Below, in pieces: positions 8,088-16,994 of a DNA stretch of 64,000 nucleotides. The DNA comes from Pedobacter sp. Leaf194 (GTDB taxonomy: Bacteria > Bacteroidota > Bacteroidia > Sphingobacteriales > Sphingobacteriaceae): contig NZ_LMPU01000008.1 in NCBI RefSeq assembly GCF_001423945.1, positions 496,001-560,000 of the forward strand. Reading direction: 5' to 3'. Under the pieces are notes generated by a model, which did no database searches, was not told the DNA's origin, and saw nothing but the letters and a program-made list of their open reading frames with translations. Position 1 is the first letter of the stretch. Every line of letters starts with the position of its first letter. The position numbers and the translations under genes are program-made.

Positions 8088-9218
8088 ATGAAATTTACTT
8101 TACAGGCGAACGATCCGCTTTCTAAAGCCAGGGCCGGAACAGTTACCACTGCCCATGGAGATATACAAACGCCTATTTTTATGCCTGTTGGAACAGCGGG
8201 AACAGTAAAAGCGGTTCACCAGCGGGAGCTTGTGCAAGATATAGATGCGCAGATTATACTTGGCAACACTTATCACCTTTATTTAAGGCCCGGACTCGAA
8301 ACTTTGGAACAAGCTGGCGGCTTACATAAATTTATAGGATGGGACAGGCCAATTTTAACTGATAGTGGCGGTTATCAGGTATACTCACTCAGTAAAGTTC
8401 GCAAAATTAAAGAAGAAGGCGTTACCTTTAACTCTCATATAGACGGTTCCAAACATTTGTTTACACCCGAATACGCTATGGATATTCAGCGTACCATTGG
8501 CGCTGATATTATAATGGCATTTGATGAATGCACACCATATCCATGCGATTACACCTATGCTGCAGAATCAATAAAGATGACTCACCGTTGGTTAAAGCGG
8601 TGTTGCACACACTTCGACAGCACCGAACCGAAATATGGTTTTGAGCAAACCTTATTTCCAATAGTCCAGGGCTCCGTATATAAGGATTTGAGGATAAAAT
8701 CTGCAGAATTTATTGCCAGCATGGGCAGAGATGGTAATGCAATTGGCGGTTTATCTGTTGGAGAACCGGCAGAAGAGATGTATGCAATGACTGAAATTGT
8801 TTGCGACATTTTGCCCTACGAAAAACCACGTTATTTAATGGGCGTAGGCACTCCGATTAATATTCTGGAGAATATTGCCCTTGGTGTTGATATGTTCGAT
8901 TGTGTAATGCCAACAAGAAATGCCCGAAACGGCATGCTGTTTACGAAGAATGGCATCATAAACATCCGAAACAAAAAGTGGGAAAATGATTTTTCTCCAA
9001 TTGAAGCAGACAGCGATTTACACGTAGATTTAGTAACCAGTAAGGCATATTTGCGACATCTCGTTCATAGCAAAGAGATGCTTGGCGCACAAATTGCTAC
9101 CTTGCATAACTTACACTTTTATCTTTGGCTGGTGCAGGAAGCAAGAGCAAAAATTATTAGCGGCGAATTCTACGACTGGAAAAACCAAATGGTAAAAGTT
9201 TTGGGCAATAAGCTATAA
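8088..9218 (+). CDS. tgt: Queuine/preQ1 tRNA-guanine transglycosylase
   Basis: 376 residues. It exchanges guanine at position 34 of GUN-anticodon tRNAs for the queuosine precursor preQ1. The catalytic signature ILTDSGGYQV, the GGLSVGEP substrate loop and the GVDMFDCVMPTRNARNG motif are all present. The canonical zinc site CxCxxC before S(R/K)AYLRHL is absent: the stretch reads DSDLHVDLVTSKAYLRHL, with Ser, Leu and Asp where the cysteines should be, although the HNLHFY histidine is kept. It is first in a tight operon with the LptF/G permease (1-base gap) and the EamA transporter. Confidence 0.95.
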   Translation: MKFTLQANDPLSKARAGTVTTAHGDIQTPIFMPVGTAGTVKAVHQRELVQDIDAQIILGNTYHLYLRPGLETLEQAGGLHKFIGWDRPILTDSGGYQVYSLSKVRKIKEEGVTFNSHIDGSKHLFTPEYAMDIQRTIGADIIMAFDECTPYPCDYTYAAESIKMTHRWLKRCCTHFDSTEPKYGFEQTLFPIVQGSVYKDLRIKSAEFIASMGRDGNAIGGLSVGEPAEEMYAMTEIVCDILPYEKPRYLMGVGTPINILENIALGVDMFDCVMPTRNARNGMLFTKNGIINIRNKKWENDFSPIEADSDLHVDLVTSKAYLRHLVHSKEMLGAQIATLHNLHFYLWLVQEARAKIISGEFYDWKNQMVKVLGNKL

Positions 9219-9219
9219 A

Positions 9220-10323
9220 ATGAATTTAATTAAGGGCAACATAAAAATTATTGACCGCTATATAATTGGCAAATACCTGGGAACCTTTGTGTATACCCTG
9301 GCTATCTTTGTTATCATTATAATCGTGTTCGATTTATCGGAAAAGCTCGATGATTTCTTGAAAAGTGGCTTGAGCCTATGGGGCGTAATCACCAAGTATT
9401 ATGCAGGTTCTATTCCCTTTTACATCAATATGTTGTCGCCTTTAATAAATTTTATTGCGGTAATCTTTTTTACGGCTAAAATGGCCGACCAGACTGAAAT
9501 TGTCCCTATTTTAAGCGGTGGCGTTAGTTTTAACCGGTTTTTATGGCCTTACTTTATCTCAGCAAGCATCATTTTTTCGGCCAATTTAGTATCCAATTTA
9601 TACATACTGCCTTATACAAATACATTAAAAAACAGCTTCGAAAATACCTATGTAAAACGCAATGATCCTTCTACGAAGGCAAACATCCACATGAAACTGG
9701 ATGATAAAACTTACATATATATTCAAAGTTTCGACAATAAAACGAATTATGGCTACAGGTTCTCATTGGATAATTTTAATGGCGATGTTCTGACTAAAAA
9801 GATTATTGCAGATAACATTAAGTGGGATTCAACAAAGCGGAAATGGCAATTGAGCAATTACTCGATAAGGAAAATTAATGGTTTAAAAGAAACCATGATT
9901 TATGGTAGCGGAAAGTTAAAGGATACCATTCTGGACATGCGCCCGGACGATTTTTCGGCTTATGATAATGTAGTACAAAACCTTTCGACTACTGAATTGG
10001 CGGAGAAAATCAGAAAAGAAAAAATCCGGGGAACCGGCATCATGAACGACCTTCAGTTTGAACGTTATAAGCGTTATCTTCACCCCTTATCAGCGTTCGT
10101 TTTAACCCTGATAGGTGTCGCACTCTCTTCAAGAAAAGTTCGTGGCGGTGTCGGCGTTTCTTTAGGTATCGGCATCTTTATCAGCTTTGCATATATTGTA
10201 TTTAATCAATTTACACAAATGTTTTCTACAAAGGGTGGTTTGCCACCTTTTATCGCCGTTTTATCGCCAACAATTGTGTTCGGCTTATTGGGCTTTTACC
10301 TGCTTAAACGTGCCCCAAAATAG
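9220..10323 (+). CDS. LptF/LptG family permease
   Basis: 367 residues. Three N-terminal and three C-terminal membrane helices flank a periplasmic beta-jellyroll domain (roughly residues 105-270), the layout of LptF/LptG. These form the membrane part of the LptB2FG ABC machine that extracts lipopolysaccharide from the inner membrane. The N-terminal IIDRYIIGKYLGTFVYTL and the C-terminal HPLSAFVLTLIGVALSSRK are family hallmarks. Coupling to tgt is common in Bacteroidota. Assignment as F or G needs a tree. Confidence 0.9.
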   Translation: MNLIKGNIKIIDRYIIGKYLGTFVYTLAIFVIIIIVFDLSEKLDDFLKSGLSLWGVITKYYAGSIPFYINMLSPLINFIAVIFFTAKMADQTEIVPILSGGVSFNRFLWPYFISASIIFSANLVSNLYILPYTNTLKNSFENTYVKRNDPSTKANIHMKLDDKTYIYIQSFDNKTNYGYRFSLDNFNGDVLTKKIIADNIKWDSTKRKWQLSNYSIRKINGLKETMIYGSGKLKDTILDMRPDDFSAYDNVVQNLSTTELAEKIRKEKIRGTGIMNDLQFERYKRYLHPLSAFVLTLIGVALSSRKVRGGVGVSLGIGIFISFAYIVFNQFTQMFSTKGGLPPFIAVLSPTIVFGLLGFYLLKRAPK

Positions 10324-10325
10324 TA

Positions 10326-11204
10326 ATGGACGCTAATAAAAAAAACCTTTTAATTCTGCATCTTACCGTTTTTGTTTGGGGCTTTACAGGAGTGCTCGGA
10401 AAGGTAATATCGATTGATGCTGTGCCAATGGTTTGGTACCGGGTTTTGATTGCCAGCGTAACATTATTTGCCTGGTTTCTTTTAACCGGGAAGAACATCA
10501 AGATAACAAAAAAGCAATTTATCCAGTTCTTTTTAACAGGCGGAATCGTGGCCATTCACTGGATATTTTTCTTCTACGCCATCAAAGTTTCAACCGTTTC
10601 TGTTACGCTTGTTTGCCTTTCCTCCTTCACATTATTTACCGCAATACTGGAACCGCTCATAAAAAAGCAGCCAATTTTTTTGGGTGATATTTTGGTGGGC
10701 TTACTTATTATTGCTGGAATTTACATGATATTTAAGTTTGAAAGTCAGTACACTTTAGGCATTATTTTTGGCTTATCTGCCGCAGTTGCATCAAGTCTTT
10801 TCTCAACAATTAACTCAACTTTTGTTCAAAAAAGTGAACCATCCATAATCGGATTCTACGAACTGGTAGGCGGTTTTTTCTGGATCACGCTTTACCGTTT
10901 ATATGATGGTTCGTTGCTAAATATGCCATTTAATCTAAGTACCAATGATTGGTTTTACATTGCAATTTTAGGGACGCTCTGCACGTCTGTTGCCTACGTT
11001 GCTGGCGTGTCTGTTATGCGAACTTTATCTGCTTTTAGAACCGCTTTGGTAACCAATCTCGAGCCTGTTTATGGCATCTTTCTAGCCTTCATTTTCTTCA
11101 AGGATAAAGAACAAATGACCGGTGGATTTTATCTTGGAGCAGTCATAATTTTAGCATCAGTTTTTCTCTATCCAATCTATAAAAACCGCAAAAATCATCT
11201 TTAA
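10326..11204 (+). CDS. EamA/DMT superfamily transporter
   Basis: 292 residues made of ten predicted membrane helices in two EamA repeats (about 8-137 and 148-285). The second repeat contains the typical RTALVTNLEPVYGIFLAFIFF segment. Members export metabolites such as amino acids or purines; the substrate here is unknown. It starts 2 bases after the permease stop and ends the tgt operon. Confidence 0.88.
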   Translation: MDANKKNLLILHLTVFVWGFTGVLGKVISIDAVPMVWYRVLIASVTLFAWFLLTGKNIKITKKQFIQFFLTGGIVAIHWIFFFYAIKVSTVSVTLVCLSSFTLFTAILEPLIKKQPIFLGDILVGLLIIAGIYMIFKFESQYTLGIIFGLSAAVASSLFSTINSTFVQKSEPSIIGFYELVGGFFWITLYRLYDGSLLNMPFNLSTNDWFYIAILGTLCTSVAYVAGVSVMRTLSAFRTALVTNLEPVYGIFLAFIFFKDKEQMTGGFYLGAVIILASVFLYPIYKNRKNHL

Positions 11205-12381
11205 AAGTCGAAACAATTCAGACCTTTTTTGGTGGTGTACATATAGCGATATTTAGCAAATAATTGATGACTTTTTGCGTGAAAATGCTTGGCCGATTAG
11301 AGTAATAAATCTCAGTTTGAAGTCAACTAAATCTAGTGCAAATGCGGATCATCAGAACCGAAAATAAGACCCGAAAAGAAGCTCAAATCGGTTCTAAAAT
11401 TACCTGAACACAACACGATTTAGGCAATTAGAACCTTGCCAAACCGAAATTTCGATACAATTGGTTATCTATAACATTACTGAGCCAATGCTTGTCAAAA
11501 GCTTGTTTAAATAGCCTGAAAGGGCATTTTTGTATCCAAACAAGAAATTTGTGGATTTTAAAAATCTTTTACTTTCGAAGTCATTTATGCGATTCTAAAC
11601 CTATTATCTGAGAGATTTAGCACAGAAAAACTGATATTTCTGAGCAAAATTCAAAGAAATCTGCAGGGCAAAATCCTATTCGTAAAGCAAAATCCCGACT
11701 TCATTTCTAAGTTTAAGAGAGAAAATTTCACCTAGTTTTTGATTTTTTTAAATGTTTAAAATCATGCACTTTTCATTTTGACAACAAAAGAATCTTTCCG
11801 GGTTGACTTTGAGCACCGAATCGGAAGGAAGAAAAATAGCTAACACAACGCCATTTTGTCATGACTATAAAAGCTCCCTCTGAGCTAAGTTTTGTAATAT
11901 CTGCTTCGGCACTAATAGATGGTTCAAATTGTAGACAGACTTTACAGCGCTAACCCCCTTTTAAAGCCAAGCAAAGTCAAGCAGATCTTCCATCGCAATA
12001 TTCGAAATTGCTGAGTCAAATTTCATCGAACAAAGGGATATTAGAGCCAAGAAAGGCAAAGCAAAGTGAGGAATTACTCACGGCAACAATCTAAGAAATC
12101 CGTACACAAAAATCATTTTTGATAAAAATTTAAGTCATAAATTTAGATTAAATAGTGTAATTTAACAACCTTAGATTATCGTACTTAGAAAGCCAAAAAT
12201 TTAATGTCGACAGTATAAATAAAGGGCACTTAAAGTTGTGAAATTAGGTGAATGCACAAATAAATTAAGTTAAATATAGCATTAACAATCAACTATTTAA
12301 GCATTACATATTGAATAATAATTTTACATGAAATTTGTGATAAAATCAAAATAAAACTAAAAAATTTAGCAATAACATTTA
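11205..12381. other. AT-rich 1.18-kb region without genes
   Basis: No open frame of 60 or more codons exists on either strand in these 1,177 bases, although the flanking genes are densely packed. I see no tRNA, no clear terminator hairpin and no similarity to known genes. The last ~250 bases are very AT-rich and hold only short direct repeats such as AAGCCAAGCAAAG / AAAGGCAAAGCAAAG. It may be a decayed gene, a long leader of the next gene or an unrecognised RNA. Confidence 0.6.
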
Positions 12382-15186
12382 ATGAATCTCTTTAATATAA
12401 ATATAACATTGTATATCAGGTACTTAATAATATTGACATCAAGTTTTGTTTCGGTATCAGTTTTTGGCCAAATATTCAGCACTGCGCAGAACCCACTTAG
12501 TGTAAGATGGAACTATATTCAATCAGGCGGGTTCAAAATCATTTATCCCCAAGAGTTAGAGAAAGAAGCGCAAAGAATGGCTAACACTTTACCATTAATC
12601 TACCCTAAAATCGGCTTGGGTTTGCGACAACAAAATACTTCCATCCCGCTCCTGCTTCAGAACCGCGGAACGGTTGCAAATGGTTTTGTTCAGCTCGCCC
12701 CTAAGAAATCTGAATTTTACGCAACCCCGCCACAAAACTTCGACAGTCAGGATTGGCTTAACAACCTCGCTGTTCATGAACTGAGACATGTTGCTCAGTT
12801 TGACAAATTGACAGGTAAGCAGGCGCATCCATTTCCGGAGCTATTTTACTTCGCCTACTTTGGTGCTGCGATACCAACCTGGTATTTTGAGGGAGATGCA
12901 GTAGTAAATGAAACAGCTCTGACAGCTTCTGGCCGGGGCAGACAACCAAGATGGATTATGCCTTTCCGGACTTCACTTTTAGAAGGAAAAAAATTTTCGT
13001 ACAGCAAAGCGTATTTTGGTTCGAACAAAGATGTAACTCCAGGTTATTACCAAACCGGGTATTTAATGGTTGCCGACATGAAAGAAAAATATGGACGGTT
13101 CATTTCGGACAGCTTATTGGGTGACATCAGAAGGAGGCCTTTCCGGTTATACCCATTTGCTCAAAGTTTAAGAAAATTTACCGGCAAAAACACCAAAGAA
13201 TATTTCCGCACCACACAAGAAAAATTAAAGAAAGATTGGGCTGTTCAGCGGCAGAATCTCCGCACAGAAAACTATGAAACTTTAAACAAAAAGACGGAGG
13301 TTGCAACAAACTATTTTCTACCAGTTCGTATAAAGAACAATGCAATTTTAGCCCTCAAAGAAAGCAAACAGGAAGCGCCTCATCTCATCATCATCAGGCA
13401 AGATAAAACAGAAGAAAAGTTATTCGGAATTGGATACCAGGAACAGCCCTGGTTCAGCTACAAAAATAACGTTTTGGTTTGGGATGAAATTCGTTATGAC
13501 CCACGGTATAAGCAGCGGAGCTTCAGTGTAATTTGTTCCTATAATTTCGAGACAAAAAAAATTAAAAAGCTAACAAGTAAGAGTCGCCTATTCTCACCGA
13601 GCCTGTCAGCAGATGGCACAAAAATAGTTGCCGCAACAGTCGACCTCAGCAATCACTTTAACATTGTGGAAATTGATGCGGTTTCCGGTAAAATTTTAAA
13701 AACCTACGCAAACCCGGAAAACGAAATTTTGCAAACGCCGGGGTTTGATAGTACAGGGAATCGAATTGCTTACATCAGCGTTAGCGAGAAAGGAAAAAGT
13801 TTGTGGCTGTTAACGGGCGGCAAAAAAACACGACTGATTGCAAACAGCAGACAGCAACTGAGCCGGCCCGTTTTTATCAATGACAAAGTTGTATTCAATG
13901 CGCATTTTAACGGTATCGATAATGTGTACAGTGTGGATTTAAAATCGAAAAAAATCAGCGCACTCAGCAATTCAAAATACGGCGCCTTCAACGCATCACA
14001 AACTGAAAGCGGCAAAATTATTTTTAATGATTACAAGGTAAATGGCTATGAGATTTCGGAGCAACCGATCTCAGAAAAAGCTGTTGGTAAAAATACGTTT
14101 ATTGATTTTTCTACGGCGGCAGAAAAGCAAGAACATACCGGCAACGTTTTCGAAAACATTCCAGATAGCAACTTCCATTCAAAACGCTTTCGCCAGGGTT
14201 TAAACCTAATCAATGTTCATAGCATTATTCCGGTTATTGATAACGAATATGTTTTTGGTCTCGAACTGCAATCAAATAATTTGTTAAACACAATGGATTT
14301 TTATGCCGGCACAAAATACCACCGAGATTTAAGCCGTTTTGAATACACCGCAGATATTAGCTATAAAGCCCTTTACCCGGTTTTGAGTGTTGCATACCGC
14401 AATAGACCAAAAAGAACGTTCTATCGAGCTAAAAATACCACGCAGCAGGGCGATTGGCGGGAGAATTATGTTAAACTTAATGCAGCGGTGCCATTATCAT
14501 TCAACGTCCGTAATCAGAACTATGCTTTAACGATAAACGCAGCCACCAGTTTTACCCAACGGTATATGGCTGAAAGTATGCCAAGTAATTTTGTTCGAAA
14601 ACTGAAGTTTCCGATGGAATATAATGTAACGTTTAACCACAGCGTAAGAACAAGCGAACGCGATATTGCGCCTAAATGGGCACAGGTTTTCAGGTTTACT
14701 TACAACCACCAGCCTTTTGATAAGAACCTTGGAGGGGAAATTATGGCTTTAGAAAGCTTTTTTTACTTGCCTGGTTTTGCAAAAAACCACTCTTTTTTGG
14801 CTAGTTTCAATTACCAGAGCGCAAACGGAGTTAACCAGTATGCCACAGAAATAGCTACCGTTTACGGCTATAATAATATCCTCGCCAGGAGCAAGCTAGA
14901 AAACAGCATGCTTTTCAACTATCGTTTTCCCTTTGCTTTTCCCGATTGGGAGCTTGGCTCGCTTGCGTATGTGCGGAACCTCAGGGCGGGTTTATTTTGC
15001 CACTACGAAAATATTGGATTGGAAACCAAACTGACTGAGCCAAAAACTTATGGTATAGAATTGAACAGTAGCTTAAACATTTTACGGTATCAACCTGTTG
15101 TTGATGTCGGGGCGAGATTGGTTTTCGTTAACAAAATTTACAATCAAAATCCGATATTAGAATTTTCATTTAATTATAGCTTTTAA
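12382..15186 (+). CDS. Exported gluzincin peptidase with beta-propeller and outer-membrane barrel
   Basis: 934 residues with an N-terminal signal peptide (cleavage after VSVFGQ). Residues ~110-180 carry the zinc motif HELRH (H132, H136) and a third ligand E170 in TWYFEGDAVVNE, as in peptidase-MA-like gluzincins. Residues ~300-560 have WD40/TolB-like strands (FSPSLSADGTKIVAA, TPGFDSTGNRIAYIS). The C-terminal ~330 residues alternate in a way typical of an outer-membrane beta-barrel, ending FSFNYSF with the usual terminal aromatic. The combination suggests a surface-tethered protease; the substrate is unknown. A LapA-like gene follows 3 bases later. Confidence 0.8.
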   Translation: MNLFNINITLYIRYLIILTSSFVSVSVFGQIFSTAQNPLSVRWNYIQSGGFKIIYPQELEKEAQRMANTLPLIYPKIGLGLRQQNTSIPLLLQNRGTVANGFVQLAPKKSEFYATPPQNFDSQDWLNNLAVHELRHVAQFDKLTGKQAHPFPELFYFAYFGAAIPTWYFEGDAVVNETALTASGRGRQPRWIMPFRTSLLEGKKFSYSKAYFGSNKDVTPGYYQTGYLMVADMKEKYGRFISDSLLGDIRRRPFRLYPFAQSLRKFTGKNTKEYFRTTQEKLKKDWAVQRQNLRTENYETLNKKTEVATNYFLPVRIKNNAILALKESKQEAPHLIIIRQDKTEEKLFGIGYQEQPWFSYKNNVLVWDEIRYDPRYKQRSFSVICSYNFETKKIKKLTSKSRLFSPSLSADGTKIVAATVDLSNHFNIVEIDAVSGKILKTYANPENEILQTPGFDSTGNRIAYISVSEKGKSLWLLTGGKKTRLIANSRQQLSRPVFINDKVVFNAHFNGIDNVYSVDLKSKKISALSNSKYGAFNASQTESGKIIFNDYKVNGYEISEQPISEKAVGKNTFIDFSTAAEKQEHTGNVFENIPDSNFHSKRFRQGLNLINVHSIIPVIDNEYVFGLELQSNNLLNTMDFYAGTKYHRDLSRFEYTADISYKALYPVLSVAYRNRPKRTFYRAKNTTQQGDWRENYVKLNAAVPLSFNVRNQNYALTINAATSFTQRYMAESMPSNFVRKLKFPMEYNVTFNHSVRTSERDIAPKWAQVFRFTYNHQPFDKNLGGEIMALESFFYLPGFAKNHSFLASFNYQSANGVNQYATEIATVYGYNNILARSKLENSMLFNYRFPFAFPDWELGSLAYVRNLRAGLFCHYENIGLETKLTEPKTYGIELNSSLNILRYQPVVDVGARLVFVNKIYNQNPILEFSFNYSF

Positions 15187-15189
15187 CCC

Positions 15190-15468
15190 ATGAGCGGAAA
15201 AACCATCTTCATTATCATTTTAACGGCATTATTAACCATATTTTTGATGGTAAATACAGAGGCTGTCGATTTCAACTTCCTGGTAACAACAGTTGCCGTT
15301 TCTAAACTCCTGGTTATCGGTGTTTGCATTGTTATTGGTTTTATTATCGGTTTTGTTGCCGGGCGACCAAGAAAAACGCTCAGCAGTTATGATGCAGAAA
15401 TTGAGAAGCATCAACCAGTTTCGGGTAAAAAGGAATTGAGCGACGAGGACAGGGATTACATCAGTTAA
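15190..15468 (+). CDS. LapA-like small membrane protein
   Basis: 92 residues with two membrane helices (about 4-22 and 37-58) and a polar tail. The pattern LLTIFLMVNTEAVDFNFLV followed by a second helix ending FVAGRPRK matches the LapA/DUF1049 domain. In Proteobacteria LapA helps lipopolysaccharide assembly; the role here is inferred only from the fold. It is coupled to the preceding peptidase/barrel gene. Confidence 0.72.
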   Translation: MSGKTIFIIILTALLTIFLMVNTEAVDFNFLVTTVAVSKLLVIGVCIVIGFIIGFVAGRPRKTLSSYDAEIEKHQPVSGKKELSDEDRDYIS

Positions 15469-15564
15469 GAGCGAAGGAACTTACCTTCCAAATTTGAAGG
15501 ATTTCGAAATTTAAACTGCAGGAAGATTGAATCTTCGGATACAACAATATATTTCATAATTATT

Positions 15565-15599
15565 GAAAACATTGCTCTAGCAGTGTTTTCAAATTTTTT
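15565..15599 (+). terminator. Terminator of the 12.4-15.5 kb operon
   Basis: A stem of about 11 bp (GAAAACATTGC / GCAGTGTTTTC, one wobble) is followed by a T-rich tail, 97 bases after the LapA-like stop codon. Confidence 0.75.
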
Positions 15600-15760
15600 G
15601 TATTTGAAAATTAGTCCGGGCTAAAGTTTTAAAGACCAAAATTTTCGCAGATATCAATGTCGCACTTTTATGCTATTGAGTTAAAATCTGCTAAATAAAC
15701 TATTGCAAGCTTGGGCTTGAAGATTATAGAGAATTTTAAAGGCGGTAAGCATAGGAAAGC

Positions 15761-16057
15761 TTAATTCAAAGCGCCCATTATTTCCCCGTAAAGTAACCCG
15801 CTTCCTCCGCCGTAATGTTGAATAACTTTTGTATTAGGCTTGAGCCCTGTTATATGCGCTTTTAGCACCTTTTCACACTCTGGCGTTATTCCATTACCCA
15901 AAAGTACCAAATCTATATCCTGCATTTTTAAAATTGATATGGCCTCATCGTCAGAACAAACGCAAATACCTTTCCATTCTGGTCTGGCATTGAGCAAGCG
16001 CTTCATAACGATCGTAATTTCCGTATCCCTGCCGATATAAAGAATTTTAGTTTGCAT
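15761..16057 (-). CDS. Receiver-like (pseudo-receiver) small protein
   Basis: 98 residues with the alternating beta-alpha pattern of a CheY receiver (KILYIGRDTEITIVMKRLL ... DIDLVLLGNGI). The phospho-acceptor aspartate expected at the end of strand 3 is replaced: LVLLD-type motifs read LVLLGNG here. It therefore probably cannot be phosphorylated in the normal way. No histidine kinase is adjacent. It begins 26 bases after the terminator of the pirin gene, so it needs its own promoter or read-through. Function unknown. Confidence 0.7.
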   Translation of the reverse strand: MQTKILYIGRDTEITIVMKRLLNARPEWKGICVCSDDEAISILKMQDIDLVLLGNGITPECEKVLKAHITGLKPNTKVIQHYGGGSGLLYGEIMGALN

Positions 16058-16082
16058 ATTTTTTTGAGTTAAAAGCTTAAAT

Positions 16083-16123
16083 AAAAAGTTGCAGGCTAAG
16101 CTTTTGAGCTTTTAACCTGCAAC
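16083..16123 (-). terminator. Terminator of the pirin gene
   Basis: On the minus strand, GTTGCAGG and CCTGCAAC form an 8-bp stem around a 20-base loop that itself contains AAAAGCTCAAAAGCTT, followed by TTTTT. It lies 18 bases past the pirin stop. Confidence 0.75.
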
Positions 16124-16141
16124 CATTTACAATAGCTTAAT

Positions 16142-16861
16142 TTAAAATTCCATTGGAACATCCATTAACAAAACTTCAGCGTCTGCAGTATTTGCTTTAA
16201 AGCTGATGCTTTCGGCATCCCAGATACCTAAACCATCTCTTTTGCTTAATGTTTGTCCATCGATTGTAACTTCGCCACTAATTACGAAGGCGTAAACACC
16301 GTTTCCTGCTTTTTTAATTTTGTATTCAGTTTCAAAGCCGTTATCAAATTTGCCTAATGAAAACCATGCGTCCTGGTGAATCCAAACGCCGGCATCATCC
16401 TGATTTGGCGATAAAATTTGTTGGAAGTTGTTGTGCATGGCCTCAACGTCTAAATTCTGCTGGTCGTAACGCGGCGTAACATTTTTCTTGTTAGGGAATA
16501 GCCAAATTTGCAACAAATTCAATTGTTGATCTGGCAAAGCATTGAATTCGCTATGGCTAACACCAGTACCGGCGCTCATTACCTGAATTTCTCCACTTTT
16601 AATTACGGCCGAGTTGCCCATGCTGTCTTTATGTGCTATGGCTCCAGCTAATGGAATCGTAATGATTTCCATATTATCATGTGGATGTGTTCCAAAACCC
16701 ATTCCACCATCAATCAAGTCATCATTTAAAACCCGCAAAACTCCAAAATGCATTCTTTCAGGATTGTAATAATTTGCAAAGCTGAAGGAGTGGTGAGCGT
16801 TTAACCAACCATGATTTGCATGGCCTCTGGTGTTTTCTTTGTGCAAAATAAATTGTGACAT
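16142..16861 (-). CDS. Pirin family bicupin protein
   Basis: 239 residues with two cupin domains. The metal-binding residues of the N-terminal cupin are visible as GTHPHDNMEI (two His) and GTGVSHSE (His and Glu), as in human pirin and E. coli YhhW, a quercetin dioxygenase. The start at 16861 follows a purine-rich AAGGAAAT and lies ~25 bases from a perfect -7 promoter box. The in-frame upstream start at 16888 falls inside that box, so I reject it. Monocistronic, with its own terminator. Confidence 0.93.
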   Translation of the reverse strand: MSQFILHKENTRGHANHGWLNAHHSFSFANYYNPERMHFGVLRVLNDDLIDGGMGFGTHPHDNMEIITIPLAGAIAHKDSMGNSAVIKSGEIQVMSAGTGVSHSEFNALPDQQLNLLQIWLFPNKKNVTPRYDQQNLDVEAMHNNFQQILSPNQDDAGVWIHQDAWFSLGKFDNGFETEYKIKKAGNGVYAFVISGEVTIDGQTLSKRDGLGIWDAESISFKANTADAEVLLMDVPMEF

Positions 16862-16885
16862 AAATTTCCTTTCTTGTTTATGATA

Positions 16886-16911
16886 CAAATTTACTGCAGG
16901 TTTTAAACCTG
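16886..16911 (-). promoter_or_regulatory. Pirin promoter with 15-bp dyad
   Basis: On the minus strand TAAATTTG (16886-16893) is an exact TAnnTTTG box. Immediately upstream lies the palindrome CAGGTTTAAAACCTG (16897-16911), seven-base arms around one base, positioned in the spacer between the -33 and -7 elements. It would be well placed for a repressor. Confidence 0.6.
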
Positions 16912-16994
16912 TGCATTGATGTAGGTTAAGAAAGCTTGAGGTTAGTGATTTAAATCGAAAATCGACACCGAAAACCCCGTTGGGCTAACGGTCG

